From Chryseobacterium cheonjiense (GTDB lineage: Bacteria; Bacteroidota; Bacteroidia; Flavobacteriales; Weeksellaceae): DNA of 64,000 bases. The position numbers were made by a program, and so were the translations under genes. The notes under the pieces are model-generated. The model was not told the DNA's origin. It worked only from the letters and a program-made list of their open reading frames with translations, and ran no database searches. Location: NCBI RefSeq assembly GCF_012927265.1, contig NZ_JABBGF010000001.1:186001-250000 (forward strand), in the 5' to 3' direction. Shown one piece after another: positions 52,592-61,034 of this stretch; the first letter of the stretch is position 1, and each line of letters starts with the position of its first letter.

Positions 52592-53674
52592 ATGGAGAAA
52601 AAAACGAAGAACCCTTTAAAATCAATTCTTACAATAGTAATCTCGCTTGCTTTTGCAGGCTTTTTTTTATGGTTTGCCTTAAAGGGATTAGATTTTAAAG
52701 TCATACAGAAATCATTATCAAAAGCAAATTACTGGTGGGTCGCTTTTGCAGCCTGTTTCGGAATTGCGGCATACTGGTTCAGGGCAATACGCTGGAACAT
52801 GATGCTGGAACCAATGGGACACCGTATATCAAACTCCAATTCCCTGTGGTCGATCTCTTTCGGATATTTGATGAATCTTACCATCCCGAGAAGTGGCGAA
52901 GTGGCAAGGGCAACGGCTCTTTACGGTGTTGAAAAAGTGCCCGTGGATCAGTCTTTCGGGACAATTATTCTGGAAAGGGTGGTGGATCTCGTGTGTATGA
53001 TTATATTTTTGTGTTTAACAGCTATATTTAAATTCAATACGATTTTATCATTTTATCAATTTGTAATGGAGAAGAAGGACGAAAAAGAAAAATTTGTTCC
53101 TAACTTTTTTGAAAGGCAGATGATGAAACTTGGAATAAATGATTTTGATTCTTTTTATTTCTATCTTAAATTAGGTTTAGTTGTATTGATTGTAATTGGT
53201 TTGGTTCTTATTTATAAATTTAAAAAAGAAAAACTGATTAATTTTGGAAAAGGAATTCTTCAAGGTTTAACATCCGTATTCAAACTAAAACAAAAGGGAA
53301 AATTTATCCTTTATACAATAGGTATCTGGGTGTCCTATTATTTTGCAGCCTACCTGGTTTGCTTTGCATTACCGGAAACTTCAGATTTTACCTTTGATGA
53401 TGGATTCCTGATTCTCGTAGTCGGTACTTTCGGAATGATTATACCCGCAAGCGGCGGAATCGGAGCCTTTAATCTGGCAATGAAGTATGGTTTCATGGCC
53501 TTATTTATCTCAATGGGAAAAAGCGGTGAAGTCGGAGGTGAAGTCGGGTTAACCTATTCTTTCATTTCATTGCCGCTGCAGATTGCCATTATGCTGGTAA
53601 TGGGATTAATTTCTATTCCTATGCTGGCGAAGGCAAGAAATGAGACGGTTGCAGAAAAAGAGTTCGCAGAATAA
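52592..53674 (+). CDS. Flippase-like membrane protein (LPG synthase TM domain)
   Basis: A 360-residue integral membrane protein with eight to nine helices of the UPF0104/lysylphosphatidylglycerol synthetase N-terminal-domain family. Typical motifs are IRAIRWNMMLEPMG-like FRAIRWNMML, PRSGEVARATAL, and ASGGIGAFNLA. The aminoacyl transferase domain of MprF is absent, so it is more likely a lipid flippase-like or uncharacterised transporter. It follows panD by 3 nt. The link with pantothenate synthesis is probably only operon arrangement. Confidence 0.82.
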   Translation: MEKKTKNPLKSILTIVISLAFAGFFLWFALKGLDFKVIQKSLSKANYWWVAFAACFGIAAYWFRAIRWNMMLEPMGHRISNSNSLWSISFGYLMNLTIPRSGEVARATALYGVEKVPVDQSFGTIILERVVDLVCMIIFLCLTAIFKFNTILSFYQFVMEKKDEKEKFVPNFFERQMMKLGINDFDSFYFYLKLGLVVLIVIGLVLIYKFKKEKLINFGKGILQGLTSVFKLKQKGKFILYTIGIWVSYYFAAYLVCFALPETSDFTFDDGFLILVVGTFGMIIPASGGIGAFNLAMKYGFMALFISMGKSGEVGGEVGLTYSFISLPLQIAIMLVMGLISIPMLAKARNETVAEKEFAE

Positions 53675-53691
53675 ATAGTTTAAATAAATAT

Positions 53692-53720
53692 AAAATCCGG
53701 TCATAATGATCGGATTTTTT
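53692..53720 (+). terminator. Terminator of panD operon
   Basis: AAAATCCGGTC (53692-53702), loop ATAAT, GATCGGATTTT (53708-53718), T. Confidence 0.85.
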
Positions 53721-53845
53721 ATGTCTGAATAAAGGCATTTTTTATAAACTGCAATATACCTATTTTTTTGTCTTAAAATATTTTGGAAAATTCCTAAAAC
53801 AGCCATAACTTCGATAACCAATACAATAAAACCCCTCGTACTATT

Positions 53846-54421
53846 ATGGCAATTAATTTACAGAAAGGACAAAGAATTGATCTTGGATTCACAAAAATGA
53901 CCATCGGTCTGGGATGGGATCCGAATGAAGGAATGGGATATGATTTTGACCTTGATGCTTCCGCAATCATGATTGATGCGGAACGAAAACTGGTAAGTGA
54001 AGAATATTTTGTTTTTTATAATAATCTAAACTCTCCCGACGGTGCCCTTACGCATACAGGAGACGACCCGAGTGGTAAAAACAGCGATGGTGACGATGAT
54101 GAGTCGATTATTATTGATCTTGAAAAAGTTGACGAAAGAGTTCAGCAAATTCTTTTTGTGGTCACCATTGAAGATTATGAGCGGAGAAAACAGAATTTCG
54201 GGCAGGTAAGAAATTCATACATCAGGATTATTGATAACCTCACCCACCAGGAAATTGCCAAATACGAACTCGATGAAGATTTTTCCATAGAAACGGGAAT
54301 AGAATTCGGAAGATTGTACAAACGTGGCGGCAACTGGAAATTTGAAGCTTCCGGAATTGGGTACAGAGCAGATTTAGGCTTTTTCCTGGAAAAATACTAT
54401 AAAGGACAAATTATCAAATAA
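53846..54421 (+). CDS. TerD family protein
   Basis: A 191-residue TerD-domain protein, a calcium-binding beta-sandwich associated with tellurite resistance and stress. Motifs: INLQKGQRIDLG, GLGWDPN, DFDLDASAIMID and the acidic Ca-binding loop DDPSGKNSDGDDDESI. No other ter gene (terA, terB, terC, terZ) is in the window, so it is an orphan. A bidirectional terminator follows. Confidence 0.9.
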   Translation: MAINLQKGQRIDLGFTKMTIGLGWDPNEGMGYDFDLDASAIMIDAERKLVSEEYFVFYNNLNSPDGALTHTGDDPSGKNSDGDDDESIIIDLEKVDERVQQILFVVTIEDYERRKQNFGQVRNSYIRIIDNLTHQEIAKYELDEDFSIETGIEFGRLYKRGGNWKFEASGIGYRADLGFFLEKYYKGQIIK

Positions 54422-54428
54422 ACGTAAA

Positions 54429-54457
54429 AAAGAGGCTTCCGGTAAGAAGTCTCTTTT
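54429..54457. terminator. Bidirectional terminator
   Basis: AAAGAGGCTTC (54429-54439), loop CGGTAA, GAAGTCTCTTT (54446-54456). It overlaps the stop codon of the convergent gene. Confidence 0.75.
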
Positions 54458-55061
54458 AGATTATAATAATAGAACCTTTATAAAACTTGGTGCAGTCATA
54501 CAGGTCAGAAAAGTATTGATACATTTCCGGGTGCAGAACCAAGCCGTATCTTTTCTCATGGTAACCCTTTTCTGCCAAAGTGTACAGCACTTTGTGATCT
54601 TGTTTTAAGAACTTAAAAAGATACTTTTCTTCGCTGTCTGCCATACCGGTGAAGAAAATACCGTAGATCACAAAATGGCTAAAACCTTCGGAGTTTATAA
54701 TAAAAGAAAATTTGTTTTGCAGATAACCCTCATAATCCGAAAGCATTTTAGAAAAGGTTTCAATACACACCGGATCTGAGATATCATAAAAAATATCAAT
54801 TCCGTGAATAAAAAGCTGGGCTTTCAGCTCTTCGGGGTCCGAACCGTAGCGCTCATCGAACCAGTTGAAAATACATATGAATTCTTCCCTTGAGAGATTT
54901 TCAACGTTATCGAGTGTTTTCTTTTTAATGATTTCAAGACTTGCCTTTTTATCATCCTCCAGAAAGGTAAGGATACTGTTCTCTTCGCCGCAGAGTTTAT
55001 TGTAAAGGTTGATCTTTGCGCTTACAGGATTGGTTTTAATGAAATAGAGTTTGTCTTTCAT
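54456..55061 (-). CDS. Uncharacterised protein
   Basis: A protein of about 201 residues, soluble, with mixed helices and no signal peptide. I do not recognise its family. Sequence features: CNWFD-like FICIFNWFDERYGSDPEEL, HGIDIFYDISD and FKFLKQDHKVLYTL. An ATG at 55061 gives a protein beginning MKDKLYFIKTNPV; the open frame extends to 55136 but has no supporting promoter. The gene ends inside the shared terminator with terD. No functional link to terD is evident. Confidence 0.55.
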   Translation of the reverse strand: MKDKLYFIKTNPVSAKINLYNKLCGEENSILTFLEDDKKASLEIIKKKTLDNVENLSREEFICIFNWFDERYGSDPEELKAQLFIHGIDIFYDISDPVCIETFSKMLSDYEGYLQNKFSFIINSEGFSHFVIYGIFFTGMADSEEKYLFKFLKQDHKVLYTLAEKGYHEKRYGLVLHPEMYQYFSDLYDCTKFYKGSIIII

Positions 55062-55187
55062 AATGCTATGTAATCCCTTGTTTATTGGTGTTTCGATACT
55101 AAGGTAGTGAAAAAATACAATGATTGCATCACTCATTTAATGTTTACGAAAGTTTCCGTGTACCAAATCTATTTTGAATGTAAATAA

Positions 55188-55220
55188 AAAACCATTAAGC
55201 TGATTAACTTAATGGTTTTT
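55188..55220. terminator. Terminator of M3 peptidase gene
   Basis: AAAACCATTAAG (55188-55199), 8-nt loop, CTTAATGGTTTT (55208-55219); T-rich in both directions. Confidence 0.75.
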
Positions 55221-55229
55221 AAAATCTTG

Positions 55230-57299
55230 TTATCCAAACGCTCTCTTCAGTAAGCTTTCCACTTTCGGTTCGCTTCCCCTGAAACTTTTATAGAGTTCCA
55301 TTGGGTCTTTGGTGCCGCCGGAAGAAAGAAGCACTTTATATTTGGCAGCAACTTCAGGATTGAAAATTCCGTTTTCCTTAAAATACTGGAAGGCATCTGC
55401 ATCCAGAACTTCCGCCCATTTGTAAGAGTAATATCCCGCAGAATATCCGCCCTGGAAAATATGAGAAAAGCTCGGACTCATCGCTGTTTCAGGATTCACG
55501 GGATATAATTGTGTAGCCTTCGTATATTCATCTTCAAATTCTTTCACACTCTTACTCTCCAGTTCTCCAACCTTTGTATGGTAATTCATATCCAGCAATC
55601 CGAAACCGATTTGTCTTAAGGTCTGGTAGCCTTCCATAAAGTTTTTCGACAGAGCGATTTTTTCAATTTTTTCATCCGGTAAAACTTCTCCTGTCTTATA
55701 ATGTTTTGCAAAGGTTTTTAAGAATTCCGGCTCGTAGCAGAAGTTTTCTAAGAACTGCGAAGGAAGCTCTACGAAATCCCATTTTACAGAAGTTCCGGAA
55801 AGAGTAGGATATTGCGTATTGGCGAGCATTCCGTGAAGCGCGTGTCCAAATTCATGGAACAAGGTTGTCACTTCCTGAAATGTCAGCAGGCTCGGTGTTT
55901 CCTTCGTTGGTTTGCTGAAGTTGCAGACAATGGAAATATGCGGACGGGAATTTTCACCGTTTCTTTGATACTGGTTTTTATAGCTCGTCATCCATGCGCC
56001 GGCTCTTTTGCCTTTTCTCGGAAAGTAATCTACGTAAAGCAGGGCTTTAAATGCCTTTGGCTTCTGGCTATTGGCTTCTTGCTGATTGTCATTATGAGCT
56101 TGTTGAAGAATTTCGGAAACCTCATAAATTTTCACGTCTTCATGGTATTTCGGGATATCATTTCTTTCTTCAAAAGTCAATCCGAAAAGTTTTTCAGCCA
56201 ATCCAAAAACGGCATCCTGAACCTGGTTTAAAGGGAAATAAGGTTTTAATTCCTCATCATTAAGGTCAAATTTTGCTTTACGAAGCTTTTCTGCATAATA
56301 AGCATGGTCGTAAGCCTGTATTTCTTCAATACCGTCAGCTTTTGCCAATGATTTTAATTCTTCAATCTCTTTGTCGGCATACGGTTTTGCTTTGGTTAAA
56401 AGTTCGTTCAGGAAGTCAATAACTTTTGCAGGAGATTTTGCCATTCGTTCTTCCAGAACATAATCTGCATAATTTTTATAGCCTAATAATTCGGCCTTTT
56501 GCTGTTTTAATGTGAGAAGCTCTTTAATTAGATATTGATTGTCAAACTCACCGCCGTCGAAAGATTTTTTACCGTTGGCCAATGCAATTTCCTTTCTTAA
56601 TTCGCGGTTTTCCGCATACGTCATGAAGGGAATATAGCTTGGGTACTGTAAGGTAATCACCCACCCTTCAAGATTTCTCTCTTTGGCTTCTTCTGCATAT
56701 TGTTCCAGAATGGCTTCCGGAATTCCGGCAAGATCTTCTTTATGGATGATATGTTTAAAATAGCTGTTGGTTGAAGCCAGCACATTCTGCCCGAATTTAA
56801 GTGACTTTAAAGAAAGATCCATGCTGATTTTCTTTAATTTTTCCTTGTCTTCCTCATTCAGCAGAGCGCCGCTTCTTACAAAACCTTTATATGTTTCATT
56901 TAAAAGCATCTGCTGTTCCTCATTCAGGTTATATTTTTCCTTTTCATCATACACTTTTTTAATTTTATTAAATAGTGCTTCATTCTGGGAAATTTTTGAA
57001 GAATATTCCGTTAAAATAGGGGATACTTTCTGTGCAATCTGCTGCAGCTCATCGCTTGTTTCCGCCGAGTTAAGATTGAAAAATATATTAGACGCCACAT
57101 CAAGCTGCTCACCGGAATACGCCAATGCTTCTATAACGTTTTCAAAAGTAGGATCTTCAGGATTGGTAACGATAGCCTCGATTTCTTCTTCCGATTTTTT
57201 TATCAATTCCCTGAATGCAGGAAGGTAATCTTCATTGTTGATTTTATTAAATGGTGCTGAGTGATATGGTGTGTTAAACTTTTCTGTTAAAATATTCAT
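55230..57299 (-). CDS. M3 family metallopeptidase (Dcp/PrlC-type)
   Basis: A 689-residue cytosolic oligopeptidase of the thimet/Dcp family. The zinc site HEFGH is at 482-486 (TLFHEFGHALHGML) with the downstream Glu in VELPSQFLENF. The family signature FPRKGKRAGAWMTSYK precedes it. Between KIYEVSEI and ALLYVDYFPRKGKR there is an extra stretch of about 20 residues (about 397-417: AHNDNQQEANSQKPKA) rich in Q, N and K that comes from an intergenic-type TTGGCTTCTGGC repeat, a probable in-frame insertion. No signal peptide is seen. Confidence 0.92.
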   Translation of the reverse strand: MNILTEKFNTPYHSAPFNKINNEDYLPAFRELIKKSEEEIEAIVTNPEDPTFENVIEALAYSGEQLDVASNIFFNLNSAETSDELQQIAQKVSPILTEYSSKISQNEALFNKIKKVYDEKEKYNLNEEQQMLLNETYKGFVRSGALLNEEDKEKLKKISMDLSLKSLKFGQNVLASTNSYFKHIIHKEDLAGIPEAILEQYAEEAKERNLEGWVITLQYPSYIPFMTYAENRELRKEIALANGKKSFDGGEFDNQYLIKELLTLKQQKAELLGYKNYADYVLEERMAKSPAKVIDFLNELLTKAKPYADKEIEELKSLAKADGIEEIQAYDHAYYAEKLRKAKFDLNDEELKPYFPLNQVQDAVFGLAEKLFGLTFEERNDIPKYHEDVKIYEVSEILQQAHNDNQQEANSQKPKAFKALLYVDYFPRKGKRAGAWMTSYKNQYQRNGENSRPHISIVCNFSKPTKETPSLLTFQEVTTLFHEFGHALHGMLANTQYPTLSGTSVKWDFVELPSQFLENFCYEPEFLKTFAKHYKTGEVLPDEKIEKIALSKNFMEGYQTLRQIGFGLLDMNYHTKVGELESKSVKEFEDEYTKATQLYPVNPETAMSPSFSHIFQGGYSAGYYSYKWAEVLDADAFQYFKENGIFNPEVAAKYKVLLSSGGTKDPMELYKSFRGSEPKVESLLKRAFG

Positions 57300-57512
57300 A
57301 TTCTAATTTTTAATTCTTGTAAATTTAATGATTCTGCTGAACCGACAGCGAAAATGCTCAAAAATGATGCCTGAGAAAGAAGGTGTGACAAAATTGAACG
57401 GTATCAAATAATCTTGTCATATGCGAAGAGGTGATGATGAAGAATTAATTACTTTTGACAGCAAAATAAAACGCGATTCATGTTGAAAAAATAATTTTAA
57501 ATACCTTAAACT

Positions 57513-58046
57513 ATGAAAACAATTTTAAAAATTCTGGGTGTCATTCTTCTTCTTATTGTTGTATATGCAGTGATTGCCATGCTGGCTTTCGGCAACAAAT
57601 ATCATTACGAAAAATCGATGGTTATCAAGGCTCCGAAAGAAAAAGTATGGCAGCAGATCAGCTCTATGAAAACCTTTAACCGGTGGAATCCCTGGATGAA
57701 GCTTGATCCGAATATGAAGCTTGCTTATTCCGGAAATGAAGGTGAGATTGGTGATAAATACTGTTGGGACAGTAAGAATGATGATGCAGGGGCAGGATGT
57801 CAGGAAATCAAAGAGCTGGTGCCGAACCAAAAACAGAAAACAGAGATGATTTTTAAAAGACCATTTGACGGGCAGGCTACTTCCGAAATTGTCTTGTCAC
57901 CAGAAGGAAATGATACAAAAGTAACCTGGACGATGGATACGGAACAGGAGACCTGGATGAAAATAATGCGGCCAATGATGGATTATCAGATGGGAAAATC
58001 CTATGAAGAAGGTCTTACCAACCTCAAAAACTTAGTTGAAAAATAA
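57513..58046 (+). CDS. SRPBCC family protein, membrane-anchored
   Basis: A 177-residue protein: one N-terminal membrane helix (about 4-27) followed by a polyketide cyclase/START-like domain beginning YHYEKSMVIKAPKEKVWQQISSMKTFNRWNPWMKLDPN, with the typical KVWQxIS and WxPWM motifs. Hydrophobic ligand binding is likely; nothing more specific is seen. It stands alone with its own terminator. Confidence 0.8.
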   Translation: MKTILKILGVILLLIVVYAVIAMLAFGNKYHYEKSMVIKAPKEKVWQQISSMKTFNRWNPWMKLDPNMKLAYSGNEGEIGDKYCWDSKNDDAGAGCQEIKELVPNQKQKTEMIFKRPFDGQATSEIVLSPEGNDTKVTWTMDTEQETWMKIMRPMMDYQMGKSYEEGLTNLKNLVEK

Positions 58047-58052
58047 AAAACC

Positions 58053-58083
58053 AAAGCCTTGCACTTCTGCAGGGCTTTTTTTC
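58053..58083 (+). terminator. Terminator of SRPBCC gene
   Basis: AAAGCCTTGCA (58053-58063), loop CTTC, TGCAGGGCTTT (58068-58078), T run. Confidence 0.8.
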
Positions 58084-58086
58084 TTG

Positions 58087-58443
58087 CTATTTTTCCCGGC
58101 CAATCTGATTAATAGAGTTATGATCTTCTTTATATTTCGGATTGGGTCCGTACCTGTTATCTCTTCTATCCCCATCAGCAAATATCATAACAAAAAAATA
58201 AAAAGGAATGAATTGGAACCAGCCACTGTTCCCAACATCATGACATCTTTTTACACCTTGGGTTATTCTGAAAACGGTTCCTGCAAACCAGGTGGTGATA
58301 ACGATAATATAAAAAAAGATAAGATTGGTAAGTGCCGCTAAAAACACACTTCCAAATAATGCTGCGGCATATATGAGGCAGGATAATACAAATTCAGTTC
58401 TTCTGATTCTTCCGCGTATGGAAAAAATATCTTTAAACATCAT
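58087..58443 (-). CDS. DUF805 family membrane protein
   Basis: A 118-residue membrane protein of DUF805. Features: FSIRGRIRRTEF at the N-terminus, three or so membrane segments, QGVKRCHDVGNSGWFQFIP (the conserved KRxHDxGxSGW motif), and GPNPK near the end. Function unknown; family members are small inner-membrane proteins. Convergent with the SRPBCC gene. Confidence 0.85.
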   Translation of the reverse strand: MMFKDIFSIRGRIRRTEFVLSCLIYAAALFGSVFLAALTNLIFFYIIVITTWFAGTVFRITQGVKRCHDVGNSGWFQFIPFYFFVMIFADGDRRDNRYGPNPKYKEDHNSINQIGREK

Positions 58444-58517
58444 CTTAGTTTTTAAAAATTAAAAGACAAAAGTAAAAATTATTTAAAAAATATTATCTTT
58501 ATATAAAGATTCGATGT

Positions 58518-58967
58518 ATGGAGAAGACAGTATTTGAGAAAAATAACATAAGAGATTATGTAAAAACCGTGATTGCTGAAAAGATTGAAAAGCTGAAGAA
58601 TTTTATTGAATTCACTCAGGAGGCAAGCCGGGATATAAAAAAAACTCCGAAATATGACAGCATGCGTGAGGAAATGCAGGAAGAAATTTACCAGATGCAG
58701 CGTCAGTTGGGAGCGTTGAATGATTTGAAAAGAAACATGGCCAAAGTACTGAATAACTCCACAGAAAGAGTGCAGCTGGGTTCTTTGGTGATTACGAATA
58801 AAGCCAGGTTCTATATTTCAGTATCACTGGGAGAATTCTTTTTTGAAGGCGACAGATTCTACGCCATCTCTTCCGAAAGCCCGATGGCTAAAAAAATGAT
58901 GGGAATGAAATCAGGAGATGAATTTACCCTGAATAAAATTCATCAGAAAATTGTTGAAGTACTTTAG
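58518..58967 (+). CDS. GreA/GreB-like transcription factor
   Basis: A 149-residue protein with the two-part layout of Gre factors: an N-terminal coiled coil (about 15-80, ending LNDLKRNMAKVL) and a C-terminal FKBP-like domain with GSLVITNKARFYISVSLGE and the telling AISSESPMAKKMMGMKSGDEFTLN (compare ISPLAKALLGKKVGDE in GreA). Gre proteins rescue backtracked RNA polymerase. The acidic residues at the coiled-coil tip are not clearly conserved, so cleavage activity is uncertain; it may be a competitor-type Gre homologue. Confidence 0.72.
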   Translation: MEKTVFEKNNIRDYVKTVIAEKIEKLKNFIEFTQEASRDIKKTPKYDSMREEMQEEIYQMQRQLGALNDLKRNMAKVLNNSTERVQLGSLVITNKARFYISVSLGEFFFEGDRFYAISSESPMAKKMMGMKSGDEFTLNKIHQKIVEVL

Positions 58968-58993
58968 TAGGAATGGTGAAGTAAGTCAAAGGT

Positions 58994-59066
58994 TGTCATT
59001 CCGAGCAGGTATGCATAAGAGTCTTTAGTAGTTCTGGAGTATCCTCTATTGGTCGGAATGGAATCC
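58994..59066. repeat. GTCATTCCGAGC-type repeat
   Basis: Begins TTGTCATTCCGAGCAGG and ends GGTCGGAATGGAATCC; CATTCCGA and TCGGAATG form an inverted pair at the ends. Related to elements at 26650 and 7868. Confidence 0.6.
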
Positions 59067-59136
59067 TTAAAATAAATTTGAAATAAACGTATATCACTAA
59101 AACTATCAACCGCCAACTTTTTCCTAATTTTGTGTT

Positions 59137-59640
59137 ATGAATAAAGCAGAAGGTTTAAAAGAAATCATAGCACAAAGAAGAAGCATTTTCCCAAAAGACT
59201 ATACCGATACGGAGATTTCCCAGGAAATCCTTGACGAAATTTTGCATTCGGCAACATTGGCTCCCAACCATAAACGTACAAAACCATGGCGATTTAAGGT
59301 GTTCAGAGGAGAAGAAAAAGCAAAGCTTGCCTTAGAAATGCAGGCAATCTATAAAGCAACACAGCCGGAACAACTTTTTTTAGAAAAGAAATACAACGAT
59401 ATTGGTTTTAAGATCAATAAAGCAGATTCGGTTGTTTCTATTGTGGTCAATTTCAGCGGAATGGTCCCGGAATGGGAGGAAATTGCAGCAGTTTCAATGG
59501 CCGTTCAGAACATGTATCTTACCTGTACGGCAAATCAGATCGGATGTTACTGGAGCTCTCCGAAATTGGTAGATCACTTGAAAAATTCTTTGAGCATCGA
59601 AGAAAACCAGAAGTGTTTAGGCTTATTTTATTTGGGGTAA
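59137..59640 (+). CDS. Nitroreductase family protein, possibly C-terminally truncated
   Basis: A 167-residue FMN-dependent oxidoreductase of the nitroreductase fold, YdjA-like: RRSIFPKDY (FMN contact), LHSATLAPNHKRTKPWRFKVF, and the GxYWSSP region (IGCYWSSPKL). It ends abruptly at KCLGLFYLG, whereas YdjA-type proteins continue for about 15-20 residues (FLYLGTP...). A palindromic element starts 10 bp after its stop codon, so the C-terminus may have been cut off by insertion. Confidence 0.8.
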   Translation: MNKAEGLKEIIAQRRSIFPKDYTDTEISQEILDEILHSATLAPNHKRTKPWRFKVFRGEEKAKLALEMQAIYKATQPEQLFLEKKYNDIGFKINKADSVVSIVVNFSGMVPEWEEIAAVSMAVQNMYLTCTANQIGCYWSSPKLVDHLKNSLSIEENQKCLGLFYLG

Positions 59641-59650
59641 CCTTCAATAA

Positions 59651-59755
59651 TAGCCCTGATCGAGCGGTCTGTCTGAGCTCTTTTTAGGTTTCGGCGGCGG
59701 CTTTGCCGCCGCCGAAACCTAAAAAAGCGAGTAGCGAGAGCAGGTTCCCGGCTCC
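59651..59755 (+). repeat. Long palindromic element, copy 2
   Basis: Starts TAGCCCTGATCGAGCGG, contains a perfect 20-bp inverted repeat (59681-59700 and 59706-59725; GC-rich TCGGCGGCGG arms, loop CTTTG), and ends AAAGCGAGTAGCGAGAGCAGG ... GCTCC. Same end structure as the element at 26761-26868, different centre. Confidence 0.75.
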
Positions 59756-59816
59756 TGAAAATTGCCTGAATTGATAAAACTTTTTACACAGCTCTTTTTA
59801 CTTCAAACTTTTTTGT

Positions 59817-59824
59817 TATCTTTG
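59817..59824 (+). promoter_or_regulatory. -7 box of rpsP
   Basis: TATCTTTG, 49 nt before ATG 59874. The leader contains GGGACGAGTTCCC-type sequence. Confidence 0.7.
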
Positions 59825-59873
59825 CACTCTTAAAATATTTAACTGGGACGAGTTCCCTTAAAATTCAAACATT

Positions 59874-60428
59874 ATGTCAGTAAAAATCAGATTACAAAGA
59901 CACGGTAAAAAAGGAAAACCTTTTTTCCACATCGTGGTTGCAGATTCCAGAGCTAGAAGAGATGGTAAATTCATCGAGAAGTTAGGAACATACAACCCAA
60001 TTACTAACCCTGCAACAATCGATTTAAATGTTGATTCTGCTGTAAAGTGGTTAAACAACGGTGCTCAGCCAACTGATACGGCAAGAGCTATTCTTTCTTA
60101 CAAAGGTGCCCTTTACAAAAAACACTTACAAGGTGGTGTTGCTAAAGGAGCTTTTGATGAGGCTGAAGCTGAAAAAAGATTCAACGCTTGGGTAGAAGCA
60201 AAAGACGCTAAAGTACAAGGTAAAGTTGAAGGATTATCTAAAGCACAGGCTGATGCCAAAAAAGCTGCTTTGGACGCAGAAGCTAAAGTAAACGAAGCAA
60301 GAATTGCTGCTGCTGCACAAGCTAATGCCGATGCTAAAGCTGCTGAAGAAGCTGCTAATGCACCTGCTGAAGAAACTACAGAAGGAGAAGCTGCTGCTGA
60401 ATCTACAGAAGAAAACACTGAAGCGTAA
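59874..60428 (+). CDS. rpsP: 30S ribosomal protein S16 with long tail
   Basis: A 184-residue S16. The conserved part (1-85) includes VKIRLQRHGKKGKPFFHIVVADSRARRDGKFIEKLGTYNP. It is followed by an Ala/Glu/Lys-rich helical tail of about 90 residues (KAQADAKKAALDAE, ... EEAANAPAEETTEGEAAAEST), seen in many Flavobacteriia and absent from the 82-residue E. coli protein. Operon with rimM, 12 bp apart. Confidence 0.95.
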   Translation: MSVKIRLQRHGKKGKPFFHIVVADSRARRDGKFIEKLGTYNPITNPATIDLNVDSAVKWLNNGAQPTDTARAILSYKGALYKKHLQGGVAKGAFDEAEAEKRFNAWVEAKDAKVQGKVEGLSKAQADAKKAALDAEAKVNEARIAAAAQANADAKAAEEAANAPAEETTEGEAAAESTEENTEA

Positions 60429-60440
60429 AAAAAGCCCCGT

Positions 60441-60983
60441 ATGCGTAAAGAAGATTGCTATTTATTAGGAAAAATCACACGCAGACACGGACTTGCGGGA
60501 AATGTTATCCTTAAACTGGATACCGACCAACCCGAGCTTTACAATAAATTGGAATCAATATTTGTTGAAATCAACGGATTATTGGTTCCTTTTTTTATTG
60601 AAAGAACAGCATGGAGCAAATCTGATGCATTGAATATTTCTTTCAAAAATTCTTCGGAAGCGCTGGTAGACCAGTCGTTAGGCAAGAATGTCTATTTGCC
60701 ACTTTCAACCCTGCCAAAGCTTTCCGGTAAACAGTTTTACTATCATGAGATCATCGGGTACAATGTCCTTGATGAAAATGATAACGACTGCGGCGTGATA
60801 CGATCTGTAAATGATCAGACCGCGCAAACCTATTTTATTACCAATCTTGACGGAAAAGAAGTGGTAATTCCTATCATCAAAGACTGGATTCTTGAAGTGA
60901 ACAGAGATGAAAGATTCATCAAAATGCACCTTCCTGAAGGCCTTATCGATGTTTTTCTGGTTCCTTCCAAAAAAGATGAATAA
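60441..60983 (+). CDS. rimM: Ribosome maturation factor RimM
   Basis: A 180-residue 16S processing factor binding S19 in the 30S head. N-terminal RimM domain: GKITRRHGLAGNVILKLDTDQPELY; C-terminal PRC-barrel: YHEIIGYNVLDEND ... VIPIIKDWILEVNRDERFIKMHLPEGLIDV. It follows rpsP in the usual rpsP-rimM order (trmD is not adjacent). A good match over full length. Confidence 0.93.
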   Translation: MRKEDCYLLGKITRRHGLAGNVILKLDTDQPELYNKLESIFVEINGLLVPFFIERTAWSKSDALNISFKNSSEALVDQSLGKNVYLPLSTLPKLSGKQFYYHEIIGYNVLDENDNDCGVIRSVNDQTAQTYFITNLDGKEVVIPIIKDWILEVNRDERFIKMHLPEGLIDVFLVPSKKDE

Positions 60984-61034
60984 TCTTAAAAATTCAGCTT
61001 TAAACATTCACTTATCCACAAGTTCCTTATCAAA

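Noticed and set aside
59472..59687. Second plus-strand frame over the end of the nitroreductase gene
   Set aside because: A shadow frame; it does not supply the missing nitroreductase C-terminus in recognisable form.
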